A DNA stretch of 64,000 bases, taken from contig NZ_JABBGE010000001.1 in the NCBI RefSeq assembly GCF_012927245.1, positions 587,513 to 651,512 of the forward strand, given 5' to 3'. The position numbers and the translations under genes were made by a program. Source of the stretch: Streptomyces sp. R302 (GTDB taxonomy: Bacteria; Actinomycetota; Actinomycetes; Streptomycetales; Streptomycetaceae). This document shows, one piece after another, positions 50,631-59,106 of this stretch. Within the stretch, counting starts at the first letter, position 1. The number at the start of each line of letters is the position of its first letter. Under the pieces are notes generated by a model that ran no database searches, was not told the origin of the DNA, and worked only from the letters and a program-made list of their open reading frames with translations.

Positions 50631-50842
50631 GGAGCACCTCCGGAAGAGGAGAGAAAAGAGTGGGATGCCCGGACTCTAGGCCGCCCGGGAGCCCCTCCGC
50701 CCCGCCGGAGGCCCATGTGACGGGCGCTGATGGGAAACGGTCATCGTCCCGTCACACACGCCGCGCGGACCCGTCTCATCCGGCTGTGAGCCTGCTGTGC
50801 GCCGCGCCACCGAGGGGCGGCCGAACCAAGGAGGCTCCCGTT

Positions 50843-52048
50843 GTGTCAGCGCTGCTCGTGACGCCCGCACCCGTGAAGCGCCGCCCCGCCGCCGCGCCGT
50901 CGCCCGCCGGACCGCTCCGGCTCGGCCCCGTCTCCCCGGAGGCGTACCGCGCCTTCCTCGCGGCCCGCTCCACCGGCGCGGACGGCCCCAGTTTCCTCCA
51001 ACTCCCCGCCTGGGCCGAGGTCAAGGAGGGCTGGAGTCACCAACTCATAGGCTGGGGACCTGAGTCGGGTGAGCTCACCGGTGTCGCCCTCGTCCTGCTC
51101 CGGACCTTCCCCGGCACCCGCAAGCACTTCGCCTACCTTCCCGAGGGGCCGGTCGCCGACTGGGCCGACCCGGACCTCGACCGCTGGCTCGACCCGCTCC
51201 TCGCCCATCTGAAGGCCTCCGGCGCCTTCGCCGTGCGCATCGGGCCCGGCCCCGCCCACCGCCGCTGGACCGCCGCCACCGTCAAGGCCGCCACCGGTCC
51301 CGGCCGCCGCCTCGGCGACGTCCTCGCCGACGAGGTCGACCCGCTCGGCACCGCCGTCGCCGAACGGCTCCGCGCCCGCGGCTGGAAGCGCTGCGGCGGC
51401 GACTCCGAGGACGGCGCGGACGCCCAGCCCCGCCACGTCTTCCAGGTCCCGCTCACCGGCCGCACCCCCGACGACCTGTGGTCCGGCCTCAACCAGGAGT
51501 GGCGGCGCAACGTCCGCAAGGCCCGCAAGTCCGGCGTCGAGATCACCGTCGGCTCCGCCGCCGACCTGCCGGAGTTCCACCGGCTGCTGCGCATCACGGA
51601 GGAGCGCGACGGCTTCCGCCTCGGCCGCTCCCTCGCCTACTACGAGCGCCAGTACGCCGTCCTCAACGCCGAGCACGCCGGCCGGATGAAGCTCTACCTC
51701 GCCCGCCACGAGGGCGAGATCCTCGCCGCCCACACCATGGTCACCGTCGGGAAGCGGGTCTGGTACCAGACCGGCGCCTCCGCCGACCACCGCCGCGAAG
51801 TCCGCCCCTCCAACGCCCTCCAGTGGCGGATGCTGCTCGACGCCCACGCCCTCGGAGCCGACGTCTACGACCTCCGCGGGGTACCCTCCACCCTCGATCC
51901 GGACGACCGCGCACACGGGCTGCTCCGCTGGAAGCTCGGCACGGGCGGACAGGTCGTCGAGACGCTGGGGGAGTGGGAGACACCGATGCACGGCACGACC
52001 AACCAGGCGCTGTACCGCGCCTTCCAGGCCTATCTGAACCGCCGATGA
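50843..52048 (+). CDS. femX: FemX-type lipid II aminoacyltransferase
   Basis: 401 residues from GTG 50843; AAGGAGG eight bases upstream decides this over longer frames. Two GNAT-like subdomains; SFLQLPAWAEVKEGW, LWSGLNQEWRRNVRKARKSGVE and WYQTGASADHRREVRPSNAL match FemX/FemAB. Adds the first glycine of the interpeptide bridge to lipid II using glycyl-tRNA at the inner membrane face. Overlaps murJ by ATGA, coupling bridge formation to flipping. Confidence 0.85.
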   Translation: MSALLVTPAPVKRRPAAAPSPAGPLRLGPVSPEAYRAFLAARSTGADGPSFLQLPAWAEVKEGWSHQLIGWGPESGELTGVALVLLRTFPGTRKHFAYLPEGPVADWADPDLDRWLDPLLAHLKASGAFAVRIGPGPAHRRWTAATVKAATGPGRRLGDVLADEVDPLGTAVAERLRARGWKRCGGDSEDGADAQPRHVFQVPLTGRTPDDLWSGLNQEWRRNVRKARKSGVEITVGSAADLPEFHRLLRITEERDGFRLGRSLAYYERQYAVLNAEHAGRMKLYLARHEGEILAAHTMVTVGKRVWYQTGASADHRREVRPSNALQWRMLLDAHALGADVYDLRGVPSTLDPDDRAHGLLRWKLGTGGQVVETLGEWETPMHGTTNQALYRAFQAYLNRR

Positions 52049-53667
52049 GCGCCGGCACCACCCTCGCCCCGCCCGCGCCGTCCCGGCGCAAGCCCGCGTC
52101 CGCGCTGCGCAGCGGCGCCCTCATGGCGGCCGGCTCGCTCGTCTCCCGCGCCACCGGCTTCGTCCGCGCCGCCGCCGTCGCCGCCGCGCTCGGCGCGGGC
52201 GCGGTCGCCGACGGCTACGCGGTGGGCAACTCCGTCCCCACCATCGTCTACACGCTGCTCCTCGGCGGCGCCCTCAACGCCGTCTTCGTGCCCGAGCTGG
52301 TCAAGGCCGCCAAGGAGCACGAGGACGGCGGCGCCGCCTACACCGACCGGCTCCTCACCCTCTGCGGCCTCGCCCTCGCCGTCCTCACCGCCGGCGCCGT
52401 CCTCGCCGCGCCCGCGCTCGTCGACGGCTACACCGACTACGACGGCGGCCAGCGGGACCTGACGATCGCCTTCATGCGCGCGTGCCTCCCGCAGATCCTC
52501 TTCCTCGGCCTCTTCACCCTCCTCGGCCAGGTCCTCAACGCCCGCGGCCGCTTCGGCGCCATGATGTGGACCCCGGTCCTCAACAACGTCGTGGTCGTCG
52601 CCGTCTTCGGCCTCTTCCTCGCGGTCAGCGACGGCGGCGAACTGACCGCCGGGGAGACCGCGCTCCTCGGCTGGGGCACCACCGCCGGCATCGCCGTCCA
52701 GGCCCTCGCCCTGCTGCCCTCGCTGCGCGCCGCCCGCTTCCGGTTCCGGCCCCGCTTCGACTGGCGCGGCAGCGGCCTCACCGCCCCGCTGCGCGCCGCC
52801 GGCTGGCTCGTCCTCCTCGTCCTCACCAACCAGGCCGCGTACTGGGTCACCACCTGGGTCGCCACCTCCGCGGGCACGGACATGGCCACCGGAGGCTCCG
52901 GCCTCGCCGCGTACAACAACGCCTATCTGCTGTGGGCCGTCCCGCACGGCATCGTCACCGTCTCCCTCGTCACCGCCCTCATGCCCCGGATGAGCGGCGC
53001 CGCCGCCGACGGCGACCTCGCCGCCGTCCGCCGCGACGTCGGCTACGCGCAGCGCACCACGGCCGCCGCCGTCGTCCCCGCCGCCTGCGCCCTCTTCGCC
53101 CTCGCGGGCCCGCTGATGTCGGTCGTCTTCGGGTACGGGGCGACCGACGCCGCCGACGTCCGCGCCATGGCCTGGACGCTCACCGCCCTCGCCCCCGGCC
53201 TCATCGCCCTCTCCGGGCAGTACGTGTGCACCCGCGCCTTCTACGCCCTCCGCGACACCCGCACCCCCTTCCTGCTCAACCTGGTGATCGCCGGACTCAA
53301 CGCGCTGCTCTCCCTCGCCGCGTACCACTGGCTGCCCTCCCGCTGGATGGTCACCGGCATGGCCGCCGGCTACTCGCTCGCCCTCTGGGCGGGCTGGGGC
53401 CTCACCGCGTACGTCCTCCGGCGCCGCCTGCCCGCGGCCGACGACGGCGGCACCGGCCTCGGCCGGCTGCTGCTCGCCGCCGTCCCCGCCACCGGCTACG
53501 GCCTCTTCGCCGCCGACGGAACCGCCTTCGCCGGCGCCGTCGTCTCCGGTCTCGCGGGCGCGGCCGCCGTCCTCGGCTCCTTCGTCCTGCTCGCCGGGCC
53601 GCTGCGCCTCACCGAGGTCTCCGCCCTGCTCAAGACCGCCGCCGGCCGGCTCACCCGCCGGTCCTGA
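52045..53667 (+). CDS. murJ: Lipid II flippase-type protein MurJ (MviN)
   Basis: 540 residues, ATG 52045 overlapping femX. About fourteen membrane segments with the MOP/MviN signatures SLVSRATGFVRAAAVAA near the N-terminus, FLGLFTLLGQVLNARGRFG and YVCTRAFYALRDTRTPF. Moves lipid-linked peptidoglycan precursors outward. Streptomyces carries several MviN paralogues; whether this is the housekeeping one is not decided by sequence alone. Confidence 0.85.
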   Translation: MSAGTTLAPPAPSRRKPASALRSGALMAAGSLVSRATGFVRAAAVAAALGAGAVADGYAVGNSVPTIVYTLLLGGALNAVFVPELVKAAKEHEDGGAAYTDRLLTLCGLALAVLTAGAVLAAPALVDGYTDYDGGQRDLTIAFMRACLPQILFLGLFTLLGQVLNARGRFGAMMWTPVLNNVVVVAVFGLFLAVSDGGELTAGETALLGWGTTAGIAVQALALLPSLRAARFRFRPRFDWRGSGLTAPLRAAGWLVLLVLTNQAAYWVTTWVATSAGTDMATGGSGLAAYNNAYLLWAVPHGIVTVSLVTALMPRMSGAAADGDLAAVRRDVGYAQRTTAAAVVPAACALFALAGPLMSVVFGYGATDAADVRAMAWTLTALAPGLIALSGQYVCTRAFYALRDTRTPFLLNLVIAGLNALLSLAAYHWLPSRWMVTGMAAGYSLALWAGWGLTAYVLRRRLPAADDGGTGLGRLLLAAVPATGYGLFAADGTAFAGAVVSGLAGAAAVLGSFVLLAGPLRLTEVSALLKTAAGRLTRRS

Positions 53668-53721
53668 CCACCGGGGCTCCCCTCCCGCGGGGGGCCTCCA
53701 CGACCCTGGGATACTCCACGA

Positions 53722-54405
53722 ATGCCTCGCGTGCTCCTCATCGAAGACGACCCCTCGGTCCGCGAAGGCGTCGAGCTCGGGCTCCGGCGCCGCGGGCACG
53801 AGGTGCGCACCGCCGCCACCGGGGAGGCCGGGCTCGCCGCCCTCGGCGAGTTCCGCCCCGACCTGCTGCTGCTCGACCTGATGCTGCCCGGCATGAACGG
53901 CGTCCAGGTCTGCCGCCGGGTCCGCGAGGACAGCCAGCTCCCGATCATCATGCTGACCGCCCGCGGCGACGACTTCGACGTCGTCATCGGCCTGGAGGCG
54001 GGCGCCGACGACTACATCGTCAAGCCGGCCCGCACCGAGGTCATCGAGGCCCGCATCCGGGCCGTGCTGCGCCGCATCGAGGACGTCGGCGGCGGCCGCC
54101 CCGCCGTCGAGCACCACGGCGCCCTCGCCGTCGACCGGGCCGGTCTCACCGTCGCCAAGAACGGCGAGCGCCTCGCCCTCGCCCCCTCCGAGCTGAAGCT
54201 CCTGCTCCACCTGACGGCCGCTCCCGAGCAGGTCTTCAGCCGCCAGCAGCTCCTGGAGCACGTCTGGGAGCACAACTACCACGGCGACGCCCGCCTGGTG
54301 GACGCCTGCGTGCGCCGCCTCCGCGCCAAGATCGAGGACACCCCCGGCGAGCCCCGCTACATCCAGACCCTGCGTGGCTTCGGCTACCGCTTCGGACCCC
54401 TGTGA
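53722..54405 (+). CDS. OmpR-family response regulator, AfsQ1-like
   Basis: 227 residues, ATG 53722. Receiver with acidic pocket LLIEDDPS, phosphoacceptor D52 in LLLLDLMLPG and K in DYIVKPA; C-terminal winged helix with FSRQQLLEHVWEHNYHGDARLVDACVRRLR. The text resembles AfsQ1. Overlaps the kinase by GTGA. Confidence 0.85.
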   Translation: MPRVLLIEDDPSVREGVELGLRRRGHEVRTAATGEAGLAALGEFRPDLLLLDLMLPGMNGVQVCRRVREDSQLPIIMLTARGDDFDVVIGLEAGADDYIVKPARTEVIEARIRAVLRRIEDVGGGRPAVEHHGALAVDRAGLTVAKNGERLALAPSELKLLLHLTAAPEQVFSRQQLLEHVWEHNYHGDARLVDACVRRLRAKIEDTPGEPRYIQTLRGFGYRFGPL

Positions 54406-56084
54406 AGACCTGCATACCCGGCGAGGAGCCGGGCACGGGGCACGAACACGGACCGACGGCGTACGCACCCGCCGCCGGGCCGATGGCGTACGAACCCGCC
54501 GCCGGGCCCGCGTACGGCACCGCCCGGGAGACCGCTGTCCGCGAGAGCTCCGTCCGCGAGAGCTCCGTCCGTGAGACCTCCGTCCGCGAGACCGAGGCCC
54601 GCCGGGAGGAGGCGCCCGGGCAAGCCCGGCGGCGGGTCAGGGCGCGGGGGCGCCGGCCCCGGCCGTTCGGGCTGCGGACGCGGCTCGTCTTCGCGTTCCT
54701 GCTCGTCGCGGCCGTCGGCTGCGGCACCACCGCCGCGCTCACCTACCGGGCCGCCCGCAGCGCCATCCTGGAGCAGACGCAGAACACCGCCGTCTCCGCC
54801 TTCCGCCAGCAGGTCGAGGACCTCAACATCACCCTCCCCCTCGACGAGGGCTCGCTCCGCGACCGGCTCCTCCACATCGCCCGGCAGGGCAAGCCGCGCC
54901 CCTGGCGGGTCTACGCCGAGTACGGCACCCTCCGCGTCTCCTCCACCGACCGCCCCACCTCCTCCGTCCTCACCCCGGAGCTGCGGGCCCGCGCCCACGC
55001 GCGCGAGGGGACCCCGCACACCGGCTTCCAGCGCGTGGTCACGAACGGCACCCCGTATCTGACGATCGCCGTCCCCGCCGTCTTCCTCACCCAGGTCGGC
55101 GGCGACCCGCGGCCCACCGGCCTCGTCCTGTACGCCGTGATGGAACTGCGCGAGGACGAGGCCAACATCGAGGCGCTCGTCACCGCCGCCCGCGACGGCG
55201 CCCTGCCCGCCCTCGCCATCGCCCTGATCCCGGCCCTGATCGCCGCCCGCGGCGTCCTGCGCCCGGTCCGCGAACTCCGCCACGCCGCCGCCAGCATGGG
55301 CCGCGGCCGGCTCGACACCCGCATCCACGCCAAGGGCAGCGACGAACTCGCCGACCTGGCGCGCACCTTCAACGAGTCCGCCGCCGAACTGGAGCGCTCC
55401 GTCACCGAACTGCGCCGTGCCGAGGCCCGCGCCCGCCGCTTCGCCTCCGACGTCTCGCACGAACTGCGCACCCCGCTCGCCGGGATGCTCGCCGTCACCG
55501 AGGTCCTCGACGAGGACGCCGGCACCCTCGACAGCGACACGGCCCGCGCGGTCCGGCTGATCAGCGCCGAGACCGTCAAGCTCGCCGTGCTCGTCGAGGA
55601 CCTGATGGAGATCTCCCGCTTCGACGCCCGCGCCGCCGAACTCCACACCGACGAGGTCGACGTCGCCGACTGCGTCCGCGAGACCCTGAGCAGCCGGCAC
55701 TGGACGGACCCCGAGCAGGTCCGCGCGGTCCTCGGCGAGGGCATCAGGGCCCGGCTCGACCCCCGCCGCTTCGACGTCGTCGTCGCCAACCTGGTCGGGA
55801 ACGCGCTGCGGCACGGCCGCGCGCCCGTCACCGTCCGGGTGTCCGCCGACGGCGGGTCCACACTCGTCGTCGAGGTCTCCGACCGGGGCCCCGGCATCCA
55901 CCCGGACGTCCTGCCGCACGTCTTCGAGCGCTTCTTCAAGGCCGACCCGGCCCGCACCCGCTCGGCCGGCAGCGGCCTCGGCCTGGCGATCACCCAGGAG
56001 AACGTCCGGCTGCACGGCGGCACCGTCGGGGCCGCCAACGACCCGGCGGGCGGCGCGGTGTTCACGGTGAGGATCCCGCTGTGA
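54402..56084 (+). CDS. Sensor histidine kinase, AfsQ2-like, with repetitive N-terminus
   Basis: 560 residues from GTG 54402 (GTGA overlap). The first 85 residues are unusual: tandem YxPAAGP and RESSV/RETSV repeats before the first membrane helix (about 95-117, GLRTRLVFAFLLVAAVGCG). Extracellular region to about 265, second helix, HAMP, H-box FASDVSHELRTPLAGML, N-box VVANLVGNALRHG, G1 VSDRGPGIHPD and RFFKADPARTRSAGSGLGLAI. Helix 1 and following RSAILEQTQNTAV resemble AfsQ2. Senses an envelope signal. Confidence 0.85.
   Translation: MKTCIPGEEPGTGHEHGPTAYAPAAGPMAYEPAAGPAYGTARETAVRESSVRESSVRETSVRETEARREEAPGQARRRVRARGRRPRPFGLRTRLVFAFLLVAAVGCGTTAALTYRAARSAILEQTQNTAVSAFRQQVEDLNITLPLDEGSLRDRLLHIARQGKPRPWRVYAEYGTLRVSSTDRPTSSVLTPELRARAHAREGTPHTGFQRVVTNGTPYLTIAVPAVFLTQVGGDPRPTGLVLYAVMELREDEANIEALVTAARDGALPALAIALIPALIAARGVLRPVRELRHAAASMGRGRLDTRIHAKGSDELADLARTFNESAAELERSVTELRRAEARARRFASDVSHELRTPLAGMLAVTEVLDEDAGTLDSDTARAVRLISAETVKLAVLVEDLMEISRFDARAAELHTDEVDVADCVRETLSSRHWTDPEQVRAVLGEGIRARLDPRRFDVVVANLVGNALRHGRAPVTVRVSADGGSTLVVEVSDRGPGIHPDVLPHVFERFFKADPARTRSAGSGLGLAITQENVRLHGGTVGAANDPAGGAVFTVRIPL
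54537..54596. repeat. 15-bp tandem repeat GTCCGCGAGAGCTCC, four copies
   Basis: Two exact and two diverged copies encode the cytoplasmic RESSV/RETSV repeat of the sensor kinase. Confidence 0.85.
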
Positions 56085-56704
56085 GGCGCCGGACGGCGCT
56101 CTTCGCGGCGCTGCTCGCCGCCCTGCCGCTCGCCGCCGGCTGCGGCATCCAGGGCAGCGACGTCGTGGAGGCGGGCGGCGCGCCGACCGTCGTCGTCCAG
56201 CCGGTCCCCGAGAGCCGGATGCTGCTCTACTTCCTCGGCCCCCACGGGGAGCCGATGCCGGTCTCCCGGGACACCGACATCACCTTCGTGCCCGTCCCCG
56301 AGCGGACCGCTTCGGAGGGCGGCCCGGGAGCGGACGACGCGTCCGCCTCCTCCGAAGGGGTCGGCCTCGGCTTCGAGTCCGACGACGACCCCCCGCACGG
56401 CTCCGCCCCGGCCACCATGAAGGTGCTCGCCGCCCTGCTCGCCGGGCCCGGCGGCGCCGAGTTCCAGGCGGGCATCACGACCGAGCTGCCCCAGAGCCGC
56501 GAGCTGATCCGCGTCGAGTCCGAACTCGCGGGCGGGATCCGGCTCCGCACCCCGTTCGCGGCGCGCGAGCTGTCGCGGGGCGCGGTCGTCCAGCTGGTGT
56601 GCACGGCCGCCCACGCCGTGGACCGCTCCGGCACGCTCCCGGTGACCGTCGAGGGCCCGGACGGTGTCCTCCCGGCCACCACCTGCGAGGCCGCGGCCCG
56701 CTGA
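56081..56704 (+). CDS. Lipoprotein with GerM-like domain, third gene of the two-component operon
   Basis: 207 residues, GTG 56081 overlapping the kinase stop. Lipobox LAAGC (C21). Residues about 45-195 read like a GerMN sporulation/germination-type domain (LLYFLGPHGEPMPVSRD, MKVLAALLAGPGGAEFQAGI, SRGAVVQLVCTAAHAVD). Translational coupling suggests it modulates signal input to the kinase, like the lipoprotein next to AfsQ in S. coelicolor. Confidence 0.75.
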   Translation: MRRRTALFAALLAALPLAAGCGIQGSDVVEAGGAPTVVVQPVPESRMLLYFLGPHGEPMPVSRDTDITFVPVPERTASEGGPGADDASASSEGVGLGFESDDDPPHGSAPATMKVLAALLAGPGGAEFQAGITTELPQSRELIRVESELAGGIRLRTPFAARELSRGAVVQLVCTAAHAVDRSGTLPVTVEGPDGVLPATTCEAAAR

Positions 56705-56725
56705 GGCGGCAGTGGACGTCGTGGG

Positions 56726-57556
56726 TCAGCGCCGCAGGTCGGCGAGGACCGCGTCCGTGAACGGCGTCCACGCCTCGATCGCCCACGGCCCGAAGGCCCG
56801 GTCGGTGAGCGCCACACAGGCGGCCCGCACGTCCGGGTCGATCCACAGGAAGGTGCCGGCCTGGCCGAAGTGGCCGAAGGTGCGCGGCGAGGAGGTGGTG
56901 CCGGTCCAGTGCGGCGACTTGGCGCTCCGGATCTCGAAGCCGAGCCCCCAGTCGTTGGGCCGCTGGTGCCCGTAGCCGGGCAGGATGCCGGTGAGCCCGG
57001 GGTACGTGACGGTCATCGCGTCCAGGACCGTGCGGGCGTCGAGCAGCCGGGGCGCCTGCACCTCGGCCGCGAACCGCACCAGGTCGTCCACGGTCGACAC
57101 CGCGTCCTTGGCGGGGGAGCCGTCGAGCGAGGTGCTCGCCATGCCCAGCGGCTCCAGGACCGCCTGGTGGAGGTAGTCGGCGAAGGGGATGTCGGTGGCC
57201 TTGGCGACCAGATCGCCCAGGACCTCGAAGCCGGTGTTGGAGTAGATCCGGCGGGTGCCCGGCGCGGCCTGGACACGGTTCTCGTCGAACGCGAGCCCGG
57301 AGGTGTGGGCGAGCAGGTGCCGCACGGTCGCGCCCTCGGGCCCGGCCGGCTCGTCGAGGTCGATCGCCCCCTCCTCGTACGCGACGAGGACCGCGTAAGC
57401 CGCCAGCGGCTTGGTCACCGAGGCGAGCGGGAAGCGCTGCCCGGTCGGGCCGTGGCTCCCGGCCACCGTGCCGTCCGCGCGGACCACGGCCGCCGCCGCG
57501 GTGGGGACGGGCCAGTTCTCTATCGCCGCCAGGCTGGGCAGGCTGCTGCTCTCCAT
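56726..57556 (-). CDS. Serine hydrolase, class C beta-lactamase/esterase family
   Basis: 276 residues, ATG 57556. Ser-x-x-Lys in LASVTKPLA (S46, K49), YSNTGFEVLGDL as the Tyr-x-Asn element, and GHFGQAGTFLWIDP as the third box. No signal peptide, so a cytoplasmic esterase or peptidase rather than a resistance beta-lactamase. Divergent from the MerR operon. Confidence 0.85.
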   Translation of the reverse strand: MESSSLPSLAAIENWPVPTAAAAVVRADGTVAGSHGPTGQRFPLASVTKPLAAYAVLVAYEEGAIDLDEPAGPEGATVRHLLAHTSGLAFDENRVQAAPGTRRIYSNTGFEVLGDLVAKATDIPFADYLHQAVLEPLGMASTSLDGSPAKDAVSTVDDLVRFAAEVQAPRLLDARTVLDAMTVTYPGLTGILPGYGHQRPNDWGLGFEIRSAKSPHWTGTTSSPRTFGHFGQAGTFLWIDPDVRAACVALTDRAFGPWAIEAWTPFTDAVLADLRR

Positions 57557-57570
57557 GGGGCCGAGCCTAC

Positions 57571-57601
57571 TTGCTTGGAGTGCACTCCAACCTTTTAGCG
57601 T
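57571..57601 (+). promoter_or_regulatory. MerR-type promoter with 16-bp palindrome
   Basis: TTGCTT (57571-57576) and TAGCGT (57596-57601) are separated by 19 bases, the over-long spacer typical of MerR control, and a perfect palindrome TTGGAGTGCACTCCAA (57575-57590) lies in the spacer. The -10 ends six bases before ATG 57608, giving a leaderless merR message. Confidence 0.85.
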
Positions 57602-57607
57602 GGGGGA

Positions 57608-58024
57608 ATGAGCGTGACCGAGAGCACCCCCCGGCCGTCGGCCGCCCGCAAGGACCGCTACACGATCAGCGAGGTCGCCGCCCTGACCGGACTCACCGCG
57701 CACACCCTGCGCTGGTACGAGCGGATCGGCCTCATGCCGCACGTCGACCGTTCGCACACCGGGCAGCGCCGCTTCACCGAGCGGGACCTGACCTGGCTGG
57801 ACTTCGTCGGCAAGCTCCGGCTGACCGGGATGCCCGTCGCGGACATGGTCCGCTACGCCGAGCTGGTCCGGGAGGGAGAGCACACCCACGGGGAGCGCCG
57901 GGCCCTCCTGGAGGCCACCCGGCGGGACGTGCTGACCCGGATCGACGAGCTCCGGTCCACGCTCGCCGTGCTCGACCTCAAGATCGACCACTACGGAACC
58001 ATCTGCGGAGGTACCCCCTCATGA
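57608..58024 (+). CDS. MerR-family regulator
   Basis: 138 residues, ATG 57608. Winged helix YTISEVAALTGLTAHTLRWYERIGLM and coiled-coil dimer helix ending LAVLDLKIDHYGTICGGTPS; one C-terminal cysteine (GTICG). AdhR-like MerR proteins of this type respond to aldehydes or electrophiles and activate an oxidoreductase next door. Overlaps the aldo/keto reductase by ATGA and has its own palindrome-containing promoter. Confidence 0.9.
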   Translation: MSVTESTPRPSAARKDRYTISEVAALTGLTAHTLRWYERIGLMPHVDRSHTGQRRFTERDLTWLDFVGKLRLTGMPVADMVRYAELVREGEHTHGERRALLEATRRDVLTRIDELRSTLAVLDLKIDHYGTICGGTPS

Positions 58025-59097
58025 CCGAGACGACCGAGACGACCGAGACGACTGACAGGACCGGGAAGACCGACAGGACCGGGAAGATCGACACCGTACG
58101 GCTCGGACCCGGTCAGGACGGGCCGGAGACCGGCGTCCAGGGCTTCGGCGCCATGGGCATCAGCGAGTTCTACGGCGCCACCGACGAGGCCGCCGCCCGC
58201 GACACCCTCGACGCGGCCCTGGAGGCCGGCGTCACCCTGATCGACACCGCCGACATCTACGGCAGCGGGGCCAACGAGGAGTTCCTCGCCCCCTTCGTCG
58301 CCGCCCACCGCGACGAGATCGTCCTCGCCACCAAGTTCGCCATCGAACGCGACCCGGAGCGGCCCTCGCACCGGGGTGTCCGCAACGACCGCGCCTACAT
58401 CCGGCAGGCCGTCGAGGGCAGTCTGCGCCGCCTCGGCACCGACACCATCGACCTCTACTACATGCACCGCCGCGACCCGGCCGTGCCGCTCGCCGAGTCC
58501 GTCGGCGCGATGGCCGAGCTGGTCGCCGAGGGCAAGGTCCGCCACCTCGGTCTGAGCGAGGTCACCGGGCCCGAGCTGCGGGAGGCGTACGCCATCCACC
58601 CGATCACCGCCCTCCAGTCGGAGTGGTCGCTCTTCTCCCGGGACGTCGAGCGCTCCGCCGTGGCCGCCGCCGCGGAGCTCGGCGTCACCTTCGTCCCGTA
58701 CTCGCCGCTCGGCCGGGGCTTCCTCACCGGCGCCTTCGCGGACGCCGGCAAGGACCTCTCGGACAGCGACTTCCGCCGCCACCAGCCCCGCTTCACCGGC
58801 GAGAACGCCGAGCGGAACGCGGCCCTCCTCGACCCGGTCCGGAAGATCGCCGCCGCCCACGGGGCGACCCCCGCGCAGATCGCCCTCGCCTGGGTCCAGC
58901 AGCGCGCCGCCGTCCACGGCCTGACGGTCGTCCCCATCCCCGGCACCCGCAAGCGGTCCCGCCTGGAGGAGAACGCCGCCGCCACCCGCATCACCCTCAC
59001 CGCCGCCGAACTCGCCGCACTGGAGCCCCTCGCGGGCCTGGTCGCCGGCGACCGCTACCCGGACATGAGCTTCACCTCGGTGAGCCGGGAGGTCTGA
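58021..59097 (+). CDS. Aldo/keto reductase
   Basis: 358 residues, ATG 58021. The first 24 residues are a Thr-Glu/Thr-Gly-Lys repeat. AKR signature: GFGAMGISEFYG, DTADIYGSGANEEFL with the catalytic Tyr, LATKFAI with the Lys, YYMHRRDP, and the NADPH region PGTRKRSRLEEN. Reduces aldehydes or ketones; regulated by the co-transcribed MerR. Confidence 0.93.
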   Translation: MTETTETTETTDRTGKTDRTGKIDTVRLGPGQDGPETGVQGFGAMGISEFYGATDEAAARDTLDAALEAGVTLIDTADIYGSGANEEFLAPFVAAHRDEIVLATKFAIERDPERPSHRGVRNDRAYIRQAVEGSLRRLGTDTIDLYYMHRRDPAVPLAESVGAMAELVAEGKVRHLGLSEVTGPELREAYAIHPITALQSEWSLFSRDVERSAVAAAAELGVTFVPYSPLGRGFLTGAFADAGKDLSDSDFRRHQPRFTGENAERNAALLDPVRKIAAAHGATPAQIALAWVQQRAAVHGLTVVPIPGTRKRSRLEENAAATRITLTAAELAALEPLAGLVAGDRYPDMSFTSVSREV

Positions 59098-59106
59098 GCG
59101 GCGCGT

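Noticed and set aside
52482..54402. A 640-codon upstream extension of the sensor kinase frame
   Set aside because: It overlaps murJ and the response regulator in another frame and is Arg/Pro-rich; the GTG at 54402 overlapping the regulator stop is the natural start.
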